From SAR324 cluster bacterium (GTDB lineage: Bacteria > SAR324 > JACQKK01): 13,480 nucleotides of DNA. This document shows positions 6,099 to 13,432 of this stretch, piece after piece. The stretch lies in contig JACZVE010000032.1 of assembly GCA_022572825.1 (NCBI GenBank), forward strand, positions 1 through 13,480, written 5' to 3'. Every line of letters starts with the position of its first letter. The first letter of the stretch is position 1. The notes below the pieces were generated by a model, which ran no database searches, was not told the origin of the DNA, and worked only from the letters and a program-made list of their open reading frames with translations. The position numbers and the translations under genes were made by a program.

Positions 6099-6329
6099 CT
6101 AGCGATTCTCCTCGATGTAGTCGACGGCTAACTGTACCGTGGTGATCTTCTCCGCCTCCTCGTCGGGAATCTCGATGCCGAATTCCTCCTCGAAGGCCAT
6201 CACCAGTTCCACCTGGTCCAGCGAGTCCGCGCCAAGATCGTCGACGAAATGGGACTCCGGCTTGACCTCCGGTTCCTCAACGCCCAACTGCTCGGCGATG
6301 ATCTGCTTCACCTTTGAGGCGACTTCCAT
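6099..6329 (-). CDS. acpP: Acyl carrier protein
   Basis: AcpP carries growing acyl chains on a 4'-phosphopantetheine arm for fatty-acid, phospholipid and lipoyl synthesis. The 76-residue acidic product has the canonical GADSLD site with Ser36 as the attachment residue, followed by the acidic recognition helix (VELVMAFEEEFGIEIPDEEAE). The ATG has a strong ribosome site, AAAGGAG at 6343-6337, 7 nt upstream, which fits the very high expression usual for this protein. It sits between fabG (146 bp upstream) and fabF (153 bp downstream), gaps wide enough for its own promoter. Confidence 0.97.
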   Translation of the reverse strand: MEVASKVKQIIAEQLGVEEPEVKPESHFVDDLGADSLDQVELVMAFEEEFGIEIPDEEAEKITTVQLAVDYIEENR

Positions 6330-6431
6330 ACAAATACTCCTTTAAGATGGATTTTCGCGGCCATCCTTCTGAAACCCGAGTACACGGTGGATTAGGTAAT
6401 CGATTGTACCGCTCAGGTTCCTCGTGGCAGC

Positions 6432-6461
6432 CAATTACCCCCAAGCCGCAGCGAAAGTCAA
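6432..6461 (-). promoter_or_regulatory. Candidate acpP promoter
   Basis: On the - strand, TTGACT (6461-6456) and TAATTG (6437-6432) are separated by 18 bp upstream of acpP. A better -10-like hexamer, TACAAT, lies nearer at 6408-6403 but has no good -35. Either could drive acpP separately from fabG, as is common for this gene. Confidence 0.3.
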
Positions 6462-6475
6462 TAGTGCTACGCGCC

Positions 6476-7213
6476 TTAGTACATACCCCCGTTCACGTGC
6501 AGCACCGTACCGGTAATATACGCGGCGTCATCGCCCGCAAGAAAGCGCACGGCGCTGGCCACCTCCTCGGCCTGGCCGATCCGGCCCAAGGGCACCTGAC
6601 CGACGATGGCCTGCCTCTGCTCCTCGTTCAATCCGCGGGTCATGTCGGTGTCGATGAATCCCGGCGCGACGGCGTTGCAGGTGATGTTACGGGAGCCCAG
6701 CTCTCTGGCCAACGACTTGGTAAACCCGATGACGGCGGACTTGGAGCTGCTGTAGTTCACCTGGCCCGGGTTGCCGGTAAATCCAACCACGGAGGTCAGG
6801 TTGATGATGCGGCCCCAGCGCTGGCGCACCATCGTGCGGATCACCGCCCGCGTGACATAAAACATCCCGTCCAGGTTCACTGCCAGCACCTGGCGCCAGT
6901 CTTCCGCGCTCATGCGCATGATGAGGCCGTCCTTGGTGATTCCCGCATTGTTGACCAGGATGTCGATGCCGGGGAATCGCTCCAGCCCTTGCTTCACCAA
7001 TGCCTCCACCTGTTCGGGGTCGGCTACGTCCGCCTGCACTGCCAGGCACTGGCGCCCCAACGCTTCCACCTCCGCCCGGGTGGCGTCTCCCAGCGCCTTG
7101 TTGCGGTTGGTGAAGACGATGTCCACGCCGGCGGCCGCGAAATCCAGTGCAATGGCCTTGCCGATGCCGCGGCCGGCTCCGGTGATCAGTGCGACTTTAT
7201 TCTCCAGGCTCAC
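6476..7213 (-). CDS. fabG: 3-oxoacyl-ACP reductase FabG
   Basis: FabG is the NADPH-dependent short-chain dehydrogenase that reduces 3-oxoacyl-ACP in each elongation cycle. The 245-residue product shows the nucleotide-binding TGAGRGIG (residues 11-18), NNAG (88-91), and the catalytic tetrad Asn113, Ser141, Tyr154 and Lys158 (YSSSK). PGFIDTDMT and the C-terminal HVNGGMY are FabG-typical and distinguish it from generic SDR proteins. The start is a GTG with an AAGGGGAA stretch about 10 nt upstream. It is separated from fabD by an unusually long 364-bp gap, and from acpP by 146 bp. Confidence 0.95.
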   Translation of the reverse strand: MSLENKVALITGAGRGIGKAIALDFAAAGVDIVFTNRNKALGDATRAEVEALGRQCLAVQADVADPEQVEALVKQGLERFPGIDILVNNAGITKDGLIMRMSAEDWRQVLAVNLDGMFYVTRAVIRTMVRQRWGRIINLTSVVGFTGNPGQVNYSSSKSAVIGFTKSLARELGSRNITCNAVAPGFIDTDMTRGLNEEQRQAIVGQVPLGRIGQAEEVASAVRFLAGDDAAYITGTVLHVNGGMY

Positions 7214-7429
7214 AGCGGTGATTTTCCCCTTGCCGCTCCGGGTTGCCGGATGCTCCGTGTTCGGGCGTCACCGCCCATCGTGCCCGCCCTGTGCGGCTAC
7301 GGTGGACCCGGCGGCGCACTGCACCACAATTTCGCGTGCGACCTCACGGGGCCATTCCACAATTCGTCCGGCGGCCCATGCATTAAATGGCAGGCGTGAG
7401 TCCATTCAACGAGTACGGCTTTGTCGCGT

Positions 7430-7448
7430 ATGACCCGCCACGGGTCAT
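7430..7448. promoter_or_regulatory. Perfect 19-bp dyad (operator-like or hairpin)
   Basis: ATGACCCG (7430-7437), loop CCA, CGGGTCAT (7441-7448): a perfect 8-bp inverted repeat. Neither strand has a T-run after it, so an intrinsic terminator is unlikely. It lies 130 bp beyond fabD and about 217 bp before the fabG start, consistent with a dimeric regulator's site or an RNA hairpin separating the two genes. Confidence 0.4.
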
Positions 7449-7472
7449 TACAGATTGATACCTGGAGTAACC

Positions 7473-7502
7473 GCGGATTAACGCTGATGAGCGCCGATTT
7501 TG
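7473..7502. repeat. Degenerate 10-nt tandem repeat
   Basis: Three consecutive units, GCGGATTAAC, GCTGATGAGC and GCCGATTTTG, share the pattern GCNGAT. They resemble the short-period GGATTAACGC-like intergenic repeats seen in many bacterial genomes. No coding potential is evident. Confidence 0.35.
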
Positions 7503-7577
7503 GGCGTCGATATGATTCTTATCCATGTTTACCTGCGTCCACCCGCGGCTAGATCCAACAACGTCGTGTTGGCGCTA

Positions 7578-8495
7578 TCAGCCCTCCAAGGCGTCGAGGG
7601 TGCTCCGCAGCGAAGCCTCGTCTTCCACGTGGGTGATCGGCACGCTTTTATCGATGCGCCGCATCATGCCGCTGAGCAACTTGCCATGCCCCAACTCGAT
7701 GAAGCGGGTGACGCCTTGCCCCCTCATCGCCACAATTCCCGAATCCCAGCGCACCGGCGAGACGACCTGCTTTTCCAGCGCAACGGGAAAGTCCGCCGCG
7801 CGGGTGACAATCCCGTTGTCATGATTGGCCACCACCGGCGTCAAAGCATCCTGGAACGGCAGCTCCCGCAGCACTTGCGCCAGGCGCTTTGCCGCCGGCA
7901 CCATCAAGGCGCTGTGAAACGGCGCGCTGACGGTCAATAGCTTGCCCTTGCACCGCGCCAACACGCGCTTTACGGCCTCCGCGTGGCCGGAGATGACGAT
8001 CTGGCCGGGTGTGTTGTAGTTGGCCGGCTGCACCACTTGACCCCTGGCCTCCTCTTGACAGGTGCGCGCCACCTCTTCGGCGCCCATGCCGAGAATGGCG
8101 GCCATGGCGCCCACGCCCAGCGGCGTTGCCTCCTGCATGAATTGGCCCCGCTTGTACACGGTGCGCACCGCCACGGCGAAGGGCAGGGCCCCCGCGGCCA
8201 CCACGGCCATATATTCGCCCACGCTGTGGCCTGCCAGGCTGACGGGTTTCAGCTCGATCCGGCCGGCCAGCACGCGATGGGCCATCGCGGCGACGGTAAG
8301 GATGGCCGCCTGTGCGTTATAGGTGAGGGTCAGCTCCTCTTCCGGGCCTTGGAGGCATAGCTTGCGCAGGTTGAATCCCAGCGCGTCGTTGGCCTCCTCA
8401 AAGACCTGGCGTGCAACGGGAAAGGCGTTGTCCAAGCCCGATCCCATGCCGACCTGCTGAGAGCCTTGTCCGGGGAAGATCAAACCGGTGCCCAC
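7578..8495 (-). CDS. fabD: Malonyl-CoA:ACP transacylase FabD
   Basis: FabD moves malonyl from CoA to ACP, supplying the extender unit for the type II system. The 305-residue product has the oxyanion motif PGQGSQ (residues 8-13), the nucleophile in GHSVGEY (Ser91), the carboxylate-binding Arg116 in YKRGQ, and the catalytic His194 in APFHSALM; spacing matches the family. The start is GTG 8495, chosen because AGGAGG (8508-8503) lies 7 nt upstream and the protein then begins directly at the GLIFPGQG strand. The reading frame stays open for about 79 codons further upstream, but that part lies mostly inside plsX. It begins 55 bp after plsX, where fabH would normally be. Confidence 0.95.
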   Translation of the reverse strand: MGTGLIFPGQGSQQVGMGSGLDNAFPVARQVFEEANDALGFNLRKLCLQGPEEELTLTYNAQAAILTVAAMAHRVLAGRIELKPVSLAGHSVGEYMAVVAAGALPFAVAVRTVYKRGQFMQEATPLGVGAMAAILGMGAEEVARTCQEEARGQVVQPANYNTPGQIVISGHAEAVKRVLARCKGKLLTVSAPFHSALMVPAAKRLAQVLRELPFQDALTPVVANHDNGIVTRAADFPVALEKQVVSPVRWDSGIVAMRGQGVTRFIELGHGKLLSGMMRRIDKSVPITHVEDEASLRSTLDALEG

Positions 8496-8502
8496 GCGTC
8501 GG

Positions 8503-8508
8503 CCTCCT
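8503..8508 (-). promoter_or_regulatory. Consensus ribosome-binding site deciding the fabD start
   Basis: On the - strand, AGGAGG at 8508-8503 is a full Shine-Dalgarno match located 7 nt before GTG 8495. It is the reason for preferring this GTG over starts further upstream in the open frame. Confidence 0.75.
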
Positions 8509-8550
8509 ATGCGTACACTGGCAAAAACCTTCGCGAATCCTGCGCGGATG

Positions 8551-9582
8551 TCAACCGGAAGCGTAGCTGTCCGTCTGGGCGTGCCGCGCGAACTCCACGG
8601 AAAGCGTTTCCACGAGGCGGCCGGCCACGCACTGCCTGGCCATCCGGATGGCGTTGCACAGCGAGCGTGCGTTCGATGCGCCGTGACACACCAGGGCCAC
8701 CCCGTCGAGGCCCAGCAGCAGCGAGCCGCCAACGGCGCGGTAATCGGCGCGCCGCTGCAGCTCGGTCAGCACGCCCCGGATCAGCCAGGCGCCGATGCGG
8801 GTGAAAACAGAGCGCGCGATGGATTCCTTCAGCAGCAGGCGGATTTGCGCATCCGCCGCCTCCGCGGACTTGAGCACCAGATTGCCCACGAATCCGTCGC
8901 ATACGATCACGTCCGCCTTGCCCCGGAACAGATCGCGCCCCTCCACATTGCCGATAAAGCCGGCGATGGATTCTTCCAGCAGCGGATAGGCTTTCCGCGT
9001 GAGCTCGTTGCCCTTGCCCGGCTCGCTGCCGTTGCTGAGCAACGCCACCCGCGGCCGCTCCACACCGGCCACGAGGCGGGCGTACACCTGTCCCATCAGC
9101 GAGAACTGGAGCAGGTAATGCGGCTTGCAGTCTACGTTGGCGCCGCTGTCCAGCAGGACGCTTGTGCCGCGCTTGCGGGGCAGGAGGGTGGCGATGGCCG
9201 GCCGGTCGATTCCGCTCAGCGTACCCAGCACGTGCTTGCCCGCCACCATCATCGCGCCGGTGTTGCCCGCGCTGATCACCGCCTGGGCCGTGCCGGCGCG
9301 CACCAGCTCGCAGGCCACGCGCACCGAGGCCTGCGCCTTTTCCCGCAGCAGGGCCGTGGGTGGCTCGTCGATGGCGAGCGTCTGGCTGCAATGGTGAATG
9401 CGCACCCGGCGGGTCGCTGGGGCATGCCGGCTCAACTCCGGCTCCAGCGCGGCCCGATCTCCCACTAATACGATTTCGCAGTCCACCTCGCGGGCGGCCC
9501 AAACGGCGGCTTCCACTGGCACCCTGGGCGCAAAGTCGCCGCCCATGGCGTCCAGCGCGATGGTGATCGTCTCGTTGGCCAC
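8551..9582 (-). CDS. plsX: Phosphate acyltransferase PlsX
   Basis: PlsX converts acyl-ACP and phosphate to acyl-phosphate, the donor for PlsY in phospholipid synthesis; it is a peripheral membrane enzyme. The 343-residue product has the expected length and the signatures ALDAMGGDFAP (residues 9-19), SAGNTGAMM, LLSNGSEPGKGNE, CDGFVGN and the C-terminal GGSLLLGLDGVALVCHGAS. The GTG start at 9582 gives a normal N-terminus; its ribosome site is weak (a GCAGGGC stretch about 9 nt upstream). It follows rpmF by 64 bp and precedes fabD by 55 bp. The usual downstream partner fabH is absent. Confidence 0.96.
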   Translation of the reverse strand: MANETITIALDAMGGDFAPRVPVEAAVWAAREVDCEIVLVGDRAALEPELSRHAPATRRVRIHHCSQTLAIDEPPTALLREKAQASVRVACELVRAGTAQAVISAGNTGAMMVAGKHVLGTLSGIDRPAIATLLPRKRGTSVLLDSGANVDCKPHYLLQFSLMGQVYARLVAGVERPRVALLSNGSEPGKGNELTRKAYPLLEESIAGFIGNVEGRDLFRGKADVIVCDGFVGNLVLKSAEAADAQIRLLLKESIARSVFTRIGAWLIRGVLTELQRRADYRAVGGSLLLGLDGVALVCHGASNARSLCNAIRMARQCVAGRLVETLSVEFARHAQTDSYASG

Positions 9583-9646
9583 GCCGATTGCCCTGCGCTG
9601 GAGGGGAGATCCCGAGCGATGAAGCCGGGAGCTTACCGAAGCCTGG

Positions 9647-9829
9647 CTAATAGGCCTCCACCTGCAGCACCTCCTTGCCCTTGAAGTGTCCGCATTGGGA
9701 ACAAACCCGATGGGGCAGGATCAGTGCGCTGCAGTTGCTGCACGTCACCAGATTTGGCGCTCTCAGCGCATGGTGACTGCGCCGGTGCCCGCGCTTACGC
9801 TGCGATGTCCGAACCTGTGGTACCGCCAT
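9647..9829 (-). CDS. rpmF: 50S ribosomal protein L32
   Basis: L32 is a small component of the large ribosomal subunit. The 60-residue basic product begins MAVPQVRTSQRKRGHRRSHH, as in the family, and contains the two zinc-binding pairs CSNC and CSQC, so this is the zinc-ribbon form. The ATG has GGAG 7-8 nt upstream. Its place between yceD and plsX is the conserved arrangement that couples ribosome and envelope synthesis. Confidence 0.97.
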   Translation of the reverse strand: MAVPQVRTSQRKRGHRRSHHALRAPNLVTCSNCSALILPHRVCSQCGHFKGKEVLQVEAY

Positions 9830-9911
9830 TATGCGCTCCGCTATCTAACCGAAAAATCCCCTGGTCCTTCTGCTCCAAGGTGCCGGCATGCCGATCCGAG
9901 TTGGCTGTGGC

Positions 9912-10436
9912 TCAGTCCTCGCGCACCCAGTCCCTCAAGGTCGCGAAGGGATGATGCTCCGCTGGGGCCGCCTCGATGCTGTACAACTCGTCAATGGTCT
10001 TCCGGCAGACCAGGCAGCGACCCTCCTCGTCATCGCCGGCGACGACGGCGGGAATCAGCAGCAGCACCTCGTCTTCCAGTATTTGCGCGAGGTCCAGCTC
10101 GTCGCCGTCATAAATGCTCACCTCCAGATCCCCGGGGCCGAGATGGATATCCGGAGCGGTTTCCTCGTAGTTCCGCTGCGGAATCAGCACCACTCGCACC
10201 GCCTCGTCGATGGGCAGGAGCACCGGCTCCAGGCAGCGCTGACAGGGTGGCGCCAAACGGCCGTGGATCTGTCCCGTGATTTCGATGTGGCCCTCGCGGT
10301 TTTTTAGCCGGAGATCGGCCTGCAATCGCCCCCTTTGCTCTCCAATGGCCTCCGTCAGCCGCGTCATGGCGCCCAGCGGCAGGTTGACCGCCCGATCGGT
10401 ACCTTCCTCGGAAATCTGCGCCAGAAGAATCTTCAT
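9912..10436 (-). CDS. yceD: YceD/DUF177 family protein, large-subunit accumulation
   Basis: DUF177 proteins are encoded just upstream of rpmF in most bacteria; the plant homologue is linked to 23S rRNA processing or accumulation, so a role in large-subunit assembly is inferred. The 174-residue product has a CQRC pair (Cys65, Cys68) in the conserved PCQRCLEP segment, a second pair CLVC (Cys141, Cys144), an acidic centre, and the typical C-terminal PFATLRD. The two CxxC pairs could bind a metal. The start at ATG 10436 is chosen because MKILLAQ matches the family's short N-terminus. The frame is open to 10511 but would run into the candidate promoter region. No strong ribosome site is seen. Confidence 0.85.
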   Translation of the reverse strand: MKILLAQISEEGTDRAVNLPLGAMTRLTEAIGEQRGRLQADLRLKNREGHIEITGQIHGRLAPPCQRCLEPVLLPIDEAVRVVLIPQRNYEETAPDIHLGPGDLEVSIYDGDELDLAQILEDEVLLLIPAVVAGDDEEGRCLVCRKTIDELYSIEAAPAEHHPFATLRDWVRED

Positions 10437-10523
10437 CACGTCGCATCTGACGCCAAGGACGTGCGCCCAGCCCGCGCGGCAGCGCTGCCTGACGGCGCTC
10501 GCAATTAGCACCCTGAACTAATC

Positions 10524-10552
10524 ACGCTAGCTTTGGGATTTGTGAAAGTCAA
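10524..10552 (-). promoter_or_regulatory. Candidate promoter of the yceD-rpmF-plsX-fabD operon
   Basis: On the - strand, TTGACT (10552-10547), a 17-bp spacer and TAGCGT (10529-10524). The -35 matches 5 of 6, the -10 only 3 of 6. The implied start near 10517 leaves an 80-nt leader to yceD that contains the GGCAGCGCTGCC palindrome. The location is where this widely conserved operon usually has its promoter. Confidence 0.45.
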
Positions 10553-10568
10553 TGTGGCTGCCAATGCG

Positions 10569-10684
10569 GTAGTGGGTCAGTTAAAGTATTTCCGATCGCC
10601 GCTGCTGACTTCCTTTCGGCTGCGCTCAGGACAGGCGAGACGCCCACTACGTGGGATCCTCAGCGATGCGGCTATATGAAATAC
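10569..10684. repeat. Nested inverted-repeat element in the yceD-fmt gap
   Basis: GTAGTGGG (10569-10576) is the exact reverse complement of CCCACTAC (10643-10650). A second, longer imperfect pair is GTATTTC...GCCGC-TGCTGA (10586-10607) against TCAGCGAT-GCGGC...GAAATAC (10660-10684). Between them lies CTGCGCTCAGGA (10620-10631), the reverse complement of a core in the repeat at 13128-13207. The element looks like a degraded palindromic mobile or REP-like unit without coding capacity. Confidence 0.5.
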
Positions 10685-10867
10685 GCGGCACAAGCGGATT
10701 CCACGGGCCGCGTTCCTGAGGAGGTCTTCACAGAAGACCGGCTCGAAGGGCGCGACCCATCGATACAGCTGGAATTTCGCGAGTGATTTTTCGCAAACTG
10801 AGTTGCTATCGCCAGCGCGGCGCCGAGCACTGTGGCGTTCCAGCGACGAAGTTTCGGCAGCGTACGC

Positions 10868-11821
10868 TCAGGCCGGTGCCGGCTTCAGCACGGCCCCGAT
10901 CGCCGCCGGGTTGCCGTTGCGATAGGCGGCGAACGGCATCGTCCTCTTGCCTTCCGGACGCACCTCCACCAGCCGCGCCCAGCCTTGCCTGGCCGCCAAG
11001 CGCCCGTCTTCCAGCAAAGCACCGCGCACCGGTTCGCCCCCGCCTCGTGCGGGGGGTTGGGCCAGTGCAACGCGCACCAGGCCCAGCCGCCTGCTCTCCA
11101 CGAAGGCGAAGCACCCCGGCCAGGGTGTGTAGGCACGGCATTTCCGCTCGATCTCGACGGCGCTCTCCGCCGTGAAGTCCACCGCTCCGTCCCCTTTGCG
11201 GAGTGTGCGGCAGGAGGTCACCCGCGCCGGGTCCTGCGGACGCAGCGGCGGATTTCCGCTCACCAGTAAAGGCAGCGAAGCGGACAGCAGCTCCGCGGCC
11301 GCATCGGCCAATCGCGTGCCCAGGGTCTGCGCCGTGTCCTGCGGCGCGATGGGCAACGGTGGCGTTTCCGCGACGATGTCGCCCGCGTCCAGGGCCGTCA
11401 CCATGCGCTGCAGGCTGACGCCGGTGGTGGTGTCGCCCGCAAGGATGGCGGCCTGCACCGGGCTGGCGCCCCTCCAACGGGGAAGCAGGGAGAAGTGCAG
11501 ATTAAAGCAACCCAGCCGCGGCAGTGCCAGCAGGGAGGAAGGGAAGATCTGGCCGTACGCGCAGACGATCGCCAGCTCGCTGCCCCAGCCCCGCAAGACG
11601 CCCAGCGCCTCCTCCGCCCCGATGCGCTCCGGGGTGTACACCGGAACGCCCAGCGCCGCGGCTTCCCGCTTGATGGGCGAGGGCTGTGGCGCGCGGCGCC
11701 TGCCGGCGGGCCGGTCCGGCTGGGTCACCACACCCACCAAGCGCACCTGGTCGCAATCCATCAATGCGCGCAGGCTGGGAATGGCGGTGGCCGGGCTGCC
11801 CAGAAAGACGGTGTTCGTCAT
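10868..11821 (-). CDS. fmt: Methionyl-tRNA formyltransferase
   Basis: Fmt formylates the initiator Met-tRNA using 10-formyl-tetrahydrofolate. The 317-residue product has the normal two-domain length. The N-terminal domain shows VFLGSP (residues 5-10), VVTQPDRPAGR (31-41), and the catalytic core NLHFSLLPRWRGASPVQ with Asn107 and His109, plus Asp145 in LDAGD; these are at the same positions as the known catalytic residues of the E. coli enzyme, shifted by one. The C-terminal domain has the family's PWPGCFAF segment. ATG 11821 is preferred over a TTG 18 codons upstream because it begins directly at the first strand. No strong ribosome site is visible. It lies 55 bp after the TAXI-like gene and lacks the common def or rsmB partners. 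Confidence 0.95.
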   Translation of the reverse strand: MTNTVFLGSPATAIPSLRALMDCDQVRLVGVVTQPDRPAGRRRAPQPSPIKREAAALGVPVYTPERIGAEEALGVLRGWGSELAIVCAYGQIFPSSLLALPRLGCFNLHFSLLPRWRGASPVQAAILAGDTTTGVSLQRMVTALDAGDIVAETPPLPIAPQDTAQTLGTRLADAAAELLSASLPLLVSGNPPLRPQDPARVTSCRTLRKGDGAVDFTAESAVEIERKCRAYTPWPGCFAFVESRRLGLVRVALAQPPARGGGEPVRGALLEDGRLAARQGWARLVEVRPEGKRTMPFAAYRNGNPAAIGAVLKPAPA

Positions 11822-11876
11822 CGAGTCGTTGCGGCAGAAGGGGTCGTGAGGCGACCGGCGGAGGCCGGCGGGCAAT

Positions 11877-12830
11877 TTACCGCAGGGAGGGCGTAAACCC
11901 GAAGGCGCGGGCCGTCACCGGGTGATAGGGCATGAGTTCGGCGAACACCGCGTTCATGCTGCCGTCGATCATCCCGAAGAGCGGATTGATCAGCGCCGCC
12001 GCGCTATTGCGCCGGTACAGCGTGCGGATCATCTTGCGCACCGTCGGATCGGGCAGGTCCTTGCGGCCCACCAGGATCAGGTATTGGGCGGGCAGCTCCA
12101 GGTTCCGCGCCAGGTTCGGATAACTGCCCCGGCCGACCTTTGCCGTGACGAGCCAGGGGTAGGCCAGCTTGAATTCCTCCAGCAGCGTGCCGGCAAAGGG
12201 CAGCAGCCGCAAGGTCGCATCGCGCCGCAGCGCCTCGGCCAGCTCCTGCAACGGCCTGGGCGCCGCGAAAAGCACCACGGGCTCGCGGGCGTAATCCAAC
12301 GATTCTGGCAGAACGTTCGAGGGCACCCGGTGAATACGCCGCCGCTGCGTGGCCTTGCCGCGGGTCAGCTCCATCAGGAGGCGATGGGCATAAGCGGCGT
12401 TGTCCAGCACCCACAGCTCGTGGCGTATGGGGAGCGCGACCTGTTTCACCCCGCGATTGCGGCTGACGGCATGGAGCAGCCTGGGCCAGAGAGCGGCGAT
12501 GGCGGTGAGCTGGCCATAGTCGGAAAGCCGGCGGGATGCCGTGGCCACGTCGATCACGGCGAAGTCGCCCCGCCTCCGGGCCAGCGCCCGCAAGCGCGCA
12601 TCGGGCGCGGCAACGATCCGGCCGGCCAGCCACTCTTCCGTGGGTCGGGAGCGGTTGCGCCACAAGCGCGCCAGATCCGTGATGAAGCGCTGCGTGCCCA
12701 CGCCATCGCCCAGAATCGTCCGCACCGGCGCCCCGAAGGTCAAGCCGGCGCACTGGTTCAATACCAGCACGCTCCCCACCACCGCGAGGGACAACGTGAA
12801 CCGGTACTGTCGCCGTGTGAAGTATCGCAT
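11877..12830 (-). CDS. TAXI-family TRAP transporter solute-binding-like protein
   Basis: Probably a periplasmic binding protein of the TAXI type (COG2358-like), which normally delivers substrates to a TRAP permease. The 317-residue product has a basic start, a hydrophobic segment (about residues 11-27) acting as signal peptide or anchor, and then a mature part whose order fits the family: ARRRGDFAVIDVATA (ligand-lobe strand), an ALWPRLLHAVSR segment, and the C-terminal YLILVGRKDLPDPTVRKMIRTLY pattern, which resembles the hinge/closing helix of TAXI proteins. The cysteine after the hydrophobic segment (LNQC) does not fit a lipobox. ATG 12830 is preferred; a TTG extension to 13052 is not convincing. 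No TRAP membrane subunit is in the window, so the ligand and transporter are unknown. It could share a transcript with fmt. Confidence 0.6.
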   Translation of the reverse strand: MRYFTRRQYRFTLSLAVVGSVLVLNQCAGLTFGAPVRTILGDGVGTQRFITDLARLWRNRSRPTEEWLAGRIVAAPDARLRALARRRGDFAVIDVATASRRLSDYGQLTAIAALWPRLLHAVSRNRGVKQVALPIRHELWVLDNAAYAHRLLMELTRGKATQRRRIHRVPSNVLPESLDYAREPVVLFAAPRPLQELAEALRRDATLRLLPFAGTLLEEFKLAYPWLVTAKVGRGSYPNLARNLELPAQYLILVGRKDLPDPTVRKMIRTLYRRNSAAALINPLFGMIDGSMNAVFAELMPYHPVTARAFGFTPSLR

Positions 12831-13127
12831 GACGATGTCCGTCCGCCTCCGTACTGCACCCGTGCTGCCGGTGTGGCGGAGTCGCCCGTAAGCCGTGGCC
12901 CATCCACGCCAGGGCGGGAGCTCGCGAATGCCGCCGCCGCAGCCCCACTGGCACGCCGCGCCCCAATGACAAGCGGCGCGCCCGGCCTTTGCGGTCCAGT
13001 GCAATTGTGGTGTGATGCTGCTGCGGTGCAATGGCACGGGGCAGCGTACCAAGGCCCTGCTTGGAAGTCATGCGCGCGGCCAGTGGCCTTGAGTTTACCT
13101 GATGGGTAGTGGCCCTGGTATTCTCAT

Positions 13128-13207
13128 CATCCTGAGCGCAGTGAAGGACCTCGAATGATTGAAAACGTTGAGATTCTTCGGGACGATACGCGGCCCTCAA
13201 CATGACA
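13128..13207. repeat. Degraded dispersed intergenic palindrome
   Basis: The left arm, CATCCTGAGCGCAGTGAAGG then ACCTCGAA, and the right arm, GAGATTCTTCGG ... CCTCAACATGACA, form an imperfect inverted repeat of about 80 bp. It resembles the common CATCCTGAGCG-GAAGGA type of non-coding palindrome seen in intergenic regions of many bacteria, with the right arm eroded. Its core TCCTGAGCGCAG (13130-13141) reappears inverted at 10620-10631. Confidence 0.5.
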
Positions 13208-13432
13208 CATCAGCCCTACCCGCGATCATCGCCGCATTTTCAGACCGCTTTTGCTACCTCGTGATCGTACGTCGCGTCTGACCTTCGCGGCGCAGCATCT
13301 TGCTTCGGCAGAGGAGAATTCCCTGGGTTTTGGCACGCGGATTTCCGATGCGAAGCTAGTGTCCTGACTCTGAAGTTCCTGCAAATTATAAAGGAATGCG
13401 ATGGGTTTTGATGCCCTCGGCAAAACCTCACC

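Larger units (their letters stand above)
7214..7577. other. 364-bp gap between fabD and fabG
   Basis: No coding sequence is convincing on either strand. The gap contains a perfect 19-bp dyad (7430-7448) and a degenerate 10-nt tandem repeat (7473-7502). In most genomes fabD and fabG are nearly contiguous, so this insert is unusual. I see no transposase fragment or fabH remnant in it. Confidence 0.6.
10437..10867. other. 431-bp intergenic region between yceD and fmt
   Basis: No convincing gene. Features seen are a 12-bp palindrome GGCAGCGCTGCC at 10478-10489 in the probable yceD leader, a candidate promoter (10524-10552), and nested inverted repeats (10569-10684). The remaining stretch up to the fmt stop at 10868 shows nothing recognisable. 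Composition is less GC-rich than the flanking genes. Confidence 0.6.

Noticed and set aside
7500..9622. Long + strand frames opposite fabD and plsX
   Set aside because: They are antisense shadows of high-GC genes; they have no ribosome sites or recognisable domains, whereas the - strand frames carry full catalytic motifs.
11822..11875. TTG-started extension of fmt
   Set aside because: Methionyl-tRNA formyltransferases begin right at the first strand (VFLGSP), which ATG 11821 provides.
4180..13037. GTGCAATGGCAC shared at 4180-4191 and 13026-13037
   Set aside because: A single exact 12-mer repeat is expected several times by chance in 13 kb of GC-rich sequence, and the flanks do not align.
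12831..13052. TTG-started extension of the TAXI-like gene
   Set aside because: It adds about 74 residues rich in Trp, Cys and Arg before a good signal/anchor segment, typical of out-of-gene GC-rich translation.
13226..13431. Short - strand frames near the end as a small gene
   Set aside because: Two overlapping frames with no family motif and no ribosome site in repeat-rich DNA; most likely chance.
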